From Gammaproteobacteria bacterium (GTDB taxonomy: Bacteria > Pseudomonadota > Gammaproteobacteria > Pseudomonadales > Azotimanducaceae), in NCBI GenBank assembly GCA_002690405.1, contig NZEI01000012.1:46242-51627 (forward strand): a stretch of DNA of 5,386 nt, read 5' to 3'. Position 1 is the first letter of the stretch. Each line of letters starts with the position of its first letter. The position numbers and the translations under genes are program-made. The notes below the pieces were generated by a model. The model made no database searches. It saw only the letters and a list, made by a program, of their open reading frames with translations, and was not told the DNA's origin. Shown one piece after another: positions 1 through 4,456 of this stretch.

Positions 1-1007
1 ACTCCCGGCAACGGTTGGCCTACCGACACTAGCCGCCGACGCTCTTGTTCCGAGGTTGCTGCGGCGGCCTTACGGTGCTCTTCCGGACCCAGTACGCAGA
101 TGGTAGAACTGGTCTCGGTAAGACCATAGGCATTGGAAAAATCTGTATTCGGGAACAGGGCCATGGCTTTTTCGATAACGCTTAACGGCATCTTGCCACC
201 GCCGTATGAAAGGCTCGCCAAATGGGGTAAGCCCGCATCTTCTGCACCCTCAGCCTCTAGGCTTTCCACAATCCGCGCGAGCATCGTGGGCACAACAAAC
301 GCGGTGCTGACCTTGTGCTTGCGCGCCAGTTCGATCCACGCCTCGGCGCTGAAATTGGGGAGCTGCACTACGTGCCGCCCCGAATACACCGAGCTCATAA
401 TCGCGGCAATACCAGCGATGTGATAAGGCGGCACGCATACCAGCGCAACGTCCTCCTCGGTGGCTCCAGCAAATTCGACTGAGCCTAGAATGTAAGAAAC
501 TAAATGCTTGTGCCGCAATACCGCGGCCTTGGGCTCGCCAGTCGTGCCGCTGGTAAATAGCAATACTGCTATTTCTTCAGGATCCATGGCCCATGGTTCG
601 GCAGTTGCATTGGTATGCTGAGCGTCATCCAAAAAACTCCCAGTACTGACAGCCTGCACATCGGTGACCGCACCCAAGGCACTCAGTCGTGAATCTTCGG
701 TCACCAGATACGCCGGTGTAACCCGAGCTAATAGCGCTTGAATCTCACCATCGGTAAGCCGGTAATTTAACGGTACATAGGGTACGCCAGCCCAGGCGCT
801 GGCAAATAAACTTAGCGGTGTCCCAAGGTTACTGACATCGAGTTTCACTAATCGTTCAGCACCACTGTTACGGATGCTGTCAGCCCTTTGCCGCGCGGCG
901 TCAAATAACTGCTGGTAGGTGAAACTGGCACCAGTGCTGCCGTCGGTAAATGCCGGGCGCTCGGGAAAGGCCGCACTGGCCATTTCCAGTAACATCATTA
1001 CGTTCAT
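1..1007 (-). CDS. Acyl-CoA ligase / AMP-dependent synthetase, partial (C-terminus beyond left edge)
   Basis: Class I adenylate-forming enzyme, predicted to activate a carboxylic acid with ATP and join it to CoA in the cytoplasm. Reading down from the ATG at 1007 gives 335 uninterrupted codons. Visible motifs are the ATP-binding P-loop TSGTTGEPKAA (about residues 152-162), PPYHIAG (193-199), the GGGKMP stretch (269-274), the adenine-binding NAYGLTE (292-298), and VGQPLPG (329-335) just before the edge. The family usually has 500-550 residues, so the hinge and the C-terminal lid with the catalytic lysine lie outside the window. An in-frame TGA at 1020-1022 with no other start codon before 1007 fixes the start. 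The Shine-Dalgarno is weak (TTAGGCG), and the gene lies 8 bases after the 103-residue gene, so translation is probably coupled. The acyl substrate cannot be read from the fragment; a fatty, steroid or terpenoid acid is plausible given the neighbouring LLM enzyme. The class assignment is secure, the substrate is not. Confidence 0.93.
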   Translation of the reverse strand, partial: MNVMMLLEMASAAFPERPAFTDGSTGASFTYQQLFDAARQRADSIRNSGAERLVKLDVSNLGTPLSLFASAWAGVPYVPLNYRLTDGEIQALLARVTPAYLVTEDSRLSALGAVTDVQAVSTGSFLDDAQHTNATAEPWAMDPEEIAVLLFTSGTTGEPKAAVLRHKHLVSYILGSVEFAGATEEDVALVCVPPYHIAGIAAIMSSVYSGRHVVQLPNFSAEAWIELARKHKVSTAFVVPTMLARIVESLEAEGAEDAGLPHLASLSYGGGKMPLSVIEKAMALFPNTDFSNAYGLTETSSTICVLGPEEHRKAAAATSEQERRRLVSVGQPLPG

Positions 1008-1015
1008 GGCTGCGC

Positions 1016-1327
1016 CTAATCAGTTTTGGGAAGCTTTTTCGTATCCTTCTGCAGCAATAGCGCACCGTTAGCGGCCAAACTACCGTCACCACTTTTGACA
1101 CACAGAACTTCTAGAGTCTCCGCCTCGTCAATGTAGCGCTTGCCCATAGCAACACCTACTGCGTGATCCGGATGAACTTCGCCACTTGGCGTAACCGCCT
1201 CTCCTGCATCTACCATGGCAGCGCCACCGCAAGTCATTTCCAGTTCTGCATCCGGCGCGATGACCACCATGATCTCGCCCTCACACACTGTGCTCTTTAA
1301 CCGAGCACCCATCTTTAATGCTGCCAC
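1016..1327 (-). CDS. Conserved small protein, desulforedoxin-like pattern with two cysteines missing
   Basis: A 103-residue soluble protein with no signal peptide or membrane segment. I recognise its type only as an uncharacterised family that I recall beside CoA ligase genes, including in actinobacteria. It starts at GTG 1327: an in-frame TAG lies at 1346-1348, and an AGGAGG Shine-Dalgarno lies 7 bases upstream, whereas the ATG at codon 6 would be 22 bases away. The N-terminal part reads S12-T-V-C15, then a beta-like run MVVIAP (20-25), then T32-C33-G-G-x-x-M38. This spacing resembles desulforedoxin (CxxC, about 15 residues, then CCGxxM), with Ser12 and Thr32 where two iron-ligating cysteines would be. 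The C-terminal half has GKRYIDE (62-68) and LEVLCVKSGDGSL (72-84), with a third Cys at 76. It is first in an operon with the CoA ligase, so a role with that enzyme's pathway is likely. The real-gene call is firm; the fold is a hypothesis, and no enzymatic function can be assigned. Confidence 0.85.
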   Translation of the reverse strand: MAALKMGARLKSTVCEGEIMVVIAPDAELEMTCGGAAMVDAGEAVTPSGEVHPDHAVGVAMGKRYIDEAETLEVLCVKSGDGSLAANGALLLQKDTKKLPKTD

Positions 1328-1334
1328 TAGATCC

Positions 1335-1340
1335 CCTCCT
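1335..1340 (-). promoter_or_regulatory. Strong Shine-Dalgarno deciding a GTG start
   Basis: On the minus strand this reads AGGAGG, a perfect match to the anti-Shine-Dalgarno core, 7 bases before the GTG at 1327. It selects GTG over the in-frame ATG five codons later. Confidence 0.85.
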
Positions 1341-1368
1341 GTGAACTAAGGTTGTTATTCGACCTCTG

Positions 1369-1397
1369 ATTCTAGGCACTCTGGCAACCGTTGACAA
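1369..1397 (-). promoter_or_regulatory. Sigma70-type promoter for the 103-residue protein/CoA ligase operon
   Basis: Read on the minus strand: -35 TTGTCA (1397-1392, 5 of 6 matches to consensus), a 17-base spacer, then -10 TAGAAT (1374-1369, 5 of 6). Transcription would begin near 1362, giving a leader of about 35 bases that contains the AGGAGG site. Both hexamers and the spacing are close to ideal for a gammaproteobacterial housekeeping promoter. It was found by eye and has not been tested. Confidence 0.65.
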
Positions 1398-1419
1398 AGG
1401 ACCTTGTACACGCGATGTT
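1391..1419 (+). promoter_or_regulatory. Possible promoter for the LLM oxidoreductase, overlapping the divergent -35
   Basis: A perfect TTGACA (1391-1396) is followed 17 bases later by GATGTT (1414-1419), which matches the -10 consensus at only 3 of 6 positions. Its -35 shares five bases with the -35 of the leftward promoter, so two polymerases could not occupy the region together. The weak -10 suggests low basal activity, need of an activator, or that the true promoter is elsewhere in this 124-base region. The region also holds a 9-bp odd palindrome, AAGG-A-CCTT (1397-1405), too short to name an operator. Confidence 0.35.
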
Positions 1420-1440
1420 GCGTCACCAGTTAACGCACCA

Positions 1441-1445
1441 GGGAG
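1441..1445 (+). promoter_or_regulatory. Shine-Dalgarno supporting a TTG start
   Basis: GGGAG lies 6 bases before the TTG at 1452. The in-frame TAA at 1431-1433 rules out any start further upstream, and the next in-frame ATG (codon 30) would delete the first strand of the barrel, so TTG is the credible initiator. Confidence 0.75.
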
Positions 1446-1451
1446 AGTATC

Positions 1452-2504
1452 TTGCGCATATCAATTTCGATCGGTTCCGCTTACTACAACGGCGAAGAGT
1501 GGGACCAATTAGTTGAATACACTCAGGCGGCTGACCGCATGGGGGTTCATGAGGCATGGTCTGCTGAAGCTTGGGGTATGGATGCCATTGTCCCCCTCGC
1601 CTATTTGGCCGCGAAGACCGAGAACCTGCGCTTGGGTACTGGGATAATGCAGATCAGTTCGCGCGTACCGTCAATGATCGCAATGACTGCCCAAAGCCTA
1701 GACACGGTGTCGAACGGCCGCTTCAATCTGGGCCTCGGGGTAAGCGGACCCCAAGTTGTAGAAGGCTTACATGGCGCCAAATTCGCCAAACCACTCTCGC
1801 GCCTACGCGAATGCGTGGACATCCTGCGTTTGGGGCTGGGCGGTGAAAAGCTGCAATACGATGGCGAACACTATGTGCTGCCGCGGCCCGGCGGTGAGGG
1901 CAAGCCGATTCGTCTGTCTCAGCCTCCACGCCCAAACCTTCCCATATACCTTGCAACACTAGGACCTAAGTCACTGCAAATGACTGGCGAGGTGGCAGAC
2001 GGCTGGCTGGGCACATGTTTCATGCCAGAGGCGGGCCATGTCTTTCTCGACGATCTAGAAGCAGGCGCCAAGAGTGCCGGTCGCAGTCTTAAAGACATCG
2101 ATATCCAAACCGGCGGCTACTTTGAAATCAGTGACGATGTAGAGCGTTTGGTTGCTGAGCGCAAACCGGCAATGGCATTTACCTTAGGCGCCATGGGATC
2201 GGCTAAGACTAACTTCTATAACGACGCCTATTGCCGTGCCGGCTATGAGGATGATGCGAAAGCCGTGCAGAGCCTTTGGATAGAAGGTAAGCGCGACCAA
2301 GCGATCGCCCGGGTACCAGACGAGATGGTGCTGCTGACTAATTTCATCGGCACCGAGGACATGGTTCGGGCACGCTTACGCGCATTCCGCGATGCAGGAG
2401 TAAATACTGTGCGACTGGGTACCGGTGGCAAGAGCTGGAGCGAGCGCACGGCGGCACTAGAAGAAGCCGCTGATCTGGTACTAAACGAAACCGCTAGCTG
2501 GTAA
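1452..2504 (+). CDS. LLM-class flavin/F420-dependent oxidoreductase, Rv3520c type
   Basis: A 350-residue bacterial-luciferase-like TIM-barrel enzyme, full length for the family, predicted to be cytoplasmic and to carry out a hydride-transfer or oxygenation step with reduced FMN or coenzyme F420. It opens with the first barrel strand MRISISIG. Typical blocks follow: AEAWGMDAIVPLA (38-50), LRLGTGIMQ (59-67), SNGRFNLGLGVSGPQVVEG (87-105), KPLSRLRE (113-120), and LGPKSLQMTGEVADGWLG (170-187) in the cofactor-binding half. A C-terminal block MGSAKTNFYND (248-258) with PDEMV (289-293) follows. The GVSGPQVVEG signature, KTNFY block and PDE(L/M)V block match what I recall of Mycobacterium tuberculosis Rv3520c, annotated as F420-dependent. 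Translation starts at TTG. The gene diverges from the CoA ligase operon, suggesting a shared pathway. LLM family membership is near certain; the Rv3520c subgroup is likely; cofactor choice cannot be decided from sequence alone, especially if the host is a gammaproteobacterium. Confidence 0.95.
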   Translation: MRISISIGSAYYNGEEWDQLVEYTQAADRMGVHEAWSAEAWGMDAIVPLAYLAAKTENLRLGTGIMQISSRVPSMIAMTAQSLDTVSNGRFNLGLGVSGPQVVEGLHGAKFAKPLSRLRECVDILRLGLGGEKLQYDGEHYVLPRPGGEGKPIRLSQPPRPNLPIYLATLGPKSLQMTGEVADGWLGTCFMPEAGHVFLDDLEAGAKSAGRSLKDIDIQTGGYFEISDDVERLVAERKPAMAFTLGAMGSAKTNFYNDAYCRAGYEDDAKAVQSLWIEGKRDQAIARVPDEMVLLTNFIGTEDMVRARLRAFRDAGVNTVRLGTGGKSWSERTAALEEAADLVLNETASW

Positions 2505-2513
2505 TCGCTGTAA

Positions 2514-2541
2514 CAGGGTAAGAGCATTGGCTCTTACCCTG
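2514..2541. terminator. Perfect 12-bp stem-loop between converging genes
   Basis: The arm CAGGGTAAGAGC (2514-2525), loop ATTG, and arm GCTCTTACCCTG (2530-2541) pair without a mismatch. It lies 9 bases after the LLM stop and 28 bases past the stop of the 586-residue gene coming from the right, so it is placed to end both transcripts. Neither side has a run of T after the stem, so it is not a textbook intrinsic terminator. It may need Rho, or act mainly by protecting the 3' ends. Confidence 0.7.
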
Positions 2542-2569
2542 CCGATCGCAAATAGTTTGGCAGACGCTA

Positions 2570-4330
2570 CTACTGGCCGGCCGCCTGACCAACCTCGCCA
2601 AGGGCTTCCAAATCCCGGTAGCGTATTGCACCAAACAGCATTTCATCAAAAGATTGCTCACCCCATGGCACCGTACGATTGGCGTCTGGGTTAGCCGAAT
2701 TACGTGCTGAGTTGTCCCACCAGGTCCGATGCACAATCCGCGTGCCGGCAGGCAAACGTTTCGGTTGCTCAAGAGTGTAAGTAGTTTGCCAGTTGAAATC
2801 GTAGCGCGGCACTGACAACAGCTTCTCCACCCGCCCATCGGGATAATGGGCAACGAATTCCGAGGCCTTACCGCGATAGTGAGCGTGAGGCAGCAAACTG
2901 TAGACCAAGATATCTCTGTCGATCACCCGCTGTGCCACATCGCTGTGGTTGTCGGCGCCAGCCGGGATATTGATGCGCGGATTCAGCAAAATCATCGACT
3001 GCAGTTCATGCTCGGGCTTATCTTTGTGCAGGTAGAGACCAATTTGCGAGGCATCAGTAGTTGCCCGGCCCGATGTGGTGTAGTGCATCTGGAACTGAAT
3101 TGTGGCGTTAGCGGGCAGCAGCACACCGGTATTACTCGGGAAGGGATCCCCTTCATCCCCGGGCACATACCCACCTAAACCGCCGCCAGTGCCGCGCTTG
3201 AGACGTCCGGCGCGCCGCCCCTCAGTTTCCAGTTCGCCGAAGGTAGTGATGACATGATGCAATACGGCCCGGTCCCCTGGGATAATTTCTGCGGCCTTAA
3301 CCCAAGCGTCCTCGGTTAACGGGTTTTCCACCATCTTGTACTTATAGTCCACAACGCCGGTCGCTGGCACCTGCTCTGGTGGAATCTCAATAATGACATC
3401 GGGTTCACCCATCGCCCATTGTGGCCAGTGACGCTTCATGGCCGCGAGTAAATCTGCGCCGTCGCCTCTAGGAGCTCCCGCTTCAATCCAATGCACTAGG
3501 GTTCTGATTTCTTCGTCGCTGAGACTGCGGTTATTGCTAAAACTGCCGACGTGGGGGTCGGCATGCCAAGGCGGCATTCTCTGGGTACGCACGACCTCAC
3601 GAATCATAGGCGCGAACCCCCGCACCATATTGTAGTCGCTCATGGCCCAAGGCCCGATGCCGCCCTCTCTATGGCAGCTCACGCAATTTTCCGCCAACAT
3701 CGGCGCGATGGTTTCGGCATAAGAAATGTTCGCGTGCTGGGACCGATCCGCAATTTCTGGATAATCAATCGTGCAATTCGCGGCATCGCCAACCGGCGCC
3801 GCAGATTCTGCAGTAGCTGATGCTGACACACCCGTAAGTTGTGCTATGGCCTGATGCGCACCGCCTATGTCCCCGCGATACGCTAGTCGCCAACCTTTGG
3901 GATCAATAACTAATACCTCACCTGCTGCGGTCAGGCCCAGCGATTCACCTATGATTTGCGTGGTATCCATCAATACGGGGGTCTGCAGTGCGCTAGCGGC
4001 AACCGCGCCGAGAATATCGTCGCGACGGTCCAGCAGATCCGAATTAACGAGCAGTACTTGCAAGTGGTCCGCCGCCAAGCCATTTTGCAACGCCTGCAGC
4101 CCCTGGGCAGTGCCAGCCGCTTGCGCACAACGACTGTTGTGGGCCATCACTGCAACCGCCTTAACATCCGCAAAATAATACAACTCGCTGGAACCACCGC
4201 TGTGATCCATTAAGCGAAAATTATCGACGCGATCACCCACCTCAAGCGCCCAAATAGTCGGTGCACCGACAAATCCGAGCAGCAGAGCGCCGTGCATGAC
4301 AGCGCGTAAAACCATGTCTCTATACGCCAT
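2570..4330 (-). CDS. Secreted redoxin-like / cytochrome c / PHM-like copper monooxygenase fusion
   Basis: A 586-residue exported protein of three domains. Residues 1-28 form a signal peptide (hydrophobic core about 13-26, cleavage likely after TIWA). Residues about 31-165 resemble a redoxin domain (VGDRVDNFRL opening), but the active-site region is NSRCAQA with one cysteine (C68). Residues about 200-290 are a class I cytochrome c domain: haem motif CVSCH (216-220) and probable axial Met252 in RMPPWHADP. Residues about 308-575 match type II copper monooxygenases (PHM/DBM). Expected ligands are all visible: H358 and H359 (VLHHVIT), H416 (QMHYTT), H482 and H484 (PHAHYRGK), and M564 (FDEM). In that family the two coppers hydroxylate C-H bonds using O2. 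Here the haem could supply electrons in place of ascorbate, an inference. In-frame TGA at 4337-4339 and GAGGTGA 6 bases from the ATG fix the start. It has its own leader 126 bases after the transporter. The architecture is known from environmental bacteria, but I know of no characterised substrate. Confidence 0.92.
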   Translation of the reverse strand: MAYRDMVLRAVMHGALLLGFVGAPTIWALEVGDRVDNFRLMDHSGGSSELYYFADVKAVAVMAHNSRCAQAAGTAQGLQALQNGLAADHLQVLLVNSDLLDRRDDILGAVAASALQTPVLMDTTQIIGESLGLTAAGEVLVIDPKGWRLAYRGDIGGAHQAIAQLTGVSASATAESAAPVGDAANCTIDYPEIADRSQHANISYAETIAPMLAENCVSCHREGGIGPWAMSDYNMVRGFAPMIREVVRTQRMPPWHADPHVGSFSNNRSLSDEEIRTLVHWIEAGAPRGDGADLLAAMKRHWPQWAMGEPDVIIEIPPEQVPATGVVDYKYKMVENPLTEDAWVKAAEIIPGDRAVLHHVITTFGELETEGRRAGRLKRGTGGGLGGYVPGDEGDPFPSNTGVLLPANATIQFQMHYTTSGRATTDASQIGLYLHKDKPEHELQSMILLNPRINIPAGADNHSDVAQRVIDRDILVYSLLPHAHYRGKASEFVAHYPDGRVEKLLSVPRYDFNWQTTYTLEQPKRLPAGTRIVHRTWWDNSARNSANPDANRTVPWGEQSFDEMLFGAIRYRDLEALGEVGQAAGQ

Positions 4331-4336
4331 TTTAGT

Positions 4337-4343
4337 TCACCTC
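4337..4343 (-). promoter_or_regulatory. Shine-Dalgarno of the copper-haem fusion gene
   Basis: On the minus strand GAGGTGA lies 6 bases before ATG 4330. It contains an in-frame TGA stop, so the coding region cannot begin further upstream. It sits at the end of a GA-rich run, GAGAGAGAGGTG. Confidence 0.7.
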
Positions 4344-4367
4344 TCTCTCGTCCTCACCTTGAGCTTA

Positions 4368-4381
4368 CCGATAATTATCGG
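4368..4381. promoter_or_regulatory. Perfect 14-bp palindrome, candidate operator
   Basis: CCGATAATTATCGG equals its own reverse complement over all 14 bases; symmetry stops at the flanking A on each side. It lies 37 bases before the start of the 586-residue gene and covers the best -10 element (GATAAT). That is the position expected of a dimeric repressor site. The regulator is not encoded in the window and I cannot match the site to a named family. Confidence 0.55.
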
Positions 4382-4401
4382 AAATTGGCAGCGTATGGAA
4401 A
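4374..4401 (-). promoter_or_regulatory. Putative promoter of the copper-haem fusion gene
   Basis: On the minus strand: -35 TTTCCA (4401-4396, 4 of 6 matches), a 16-base spacer, then -10 GATAAT (4379-4374, 5 of 6). Transcription would begin near 4367, giving a leader of about 37 bases. The -10 lies inside the 14-bp palindrome, so binding there would block polymerase. The moderate -35 match leaves room for doubt. Confidence 0.45.
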
Positions 4402-4404
4402 CGC

Positions 4405-4426
4405 CTGCTGCGCCCGCCCTCAGCAG
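4405..4426 (-). terminator. Weak stem-loop after the transporter gene
   Basis: CTGCTG and CAGCAG arms (6 bp) flank a 10-base GC-rich loop, 31 bases after the transporter stop. On the minus strand the stem is followed by GCGTTTCC, not a T run. It could weaken read-through from the transporter into the copper-haem gene, but alone it is a poor intrinsic terminator. Confidence 0.25.
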
Positions 4427-4456
4427 ATCGATTTAAAGCATTACCCGCCGTTTTAA

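Noticed and set aside
133..423. Plus-strand open frame opposite the CoA ligase
   Set aside because: It is antisense to a continuous ligase coding frame carrying the TSGTTGEPK and YGLTE motifs, and its own translation shows no family features.
1385..1405. Possible KstR-like operator in the divergent region (CAACCGTTG and AAGGACCTT)
   Set aside because: The AAC/GTT half-sites are separated by one base, not the two in the KstR consensus I recall, and AAGG-A-CCTT is only 9 bp. Too weak to name a regulator.
1419..1437. Short inverted repeat TGCGT...ACGCA upstream of the LLM gene
   Set aside because: It has only 5-bp arms with a 9-base loop, which is expected by chance; not reported as an operator.
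1571..1962. Open frames on both strands within the LLM gene
   Set aside because: They are shadow frames of a strongly conserved LLM protein, with low-complexity, Arg/Pro-rich translations and no ribosome sites that I can see.
3438..4213. Several plus-strand open frames opposite the copper-haem fusion gene
   Set aside because: The minus-strand frame there carries a haem motif and redoxin domain, and the plus-strand products are composition-driven antisense frames.
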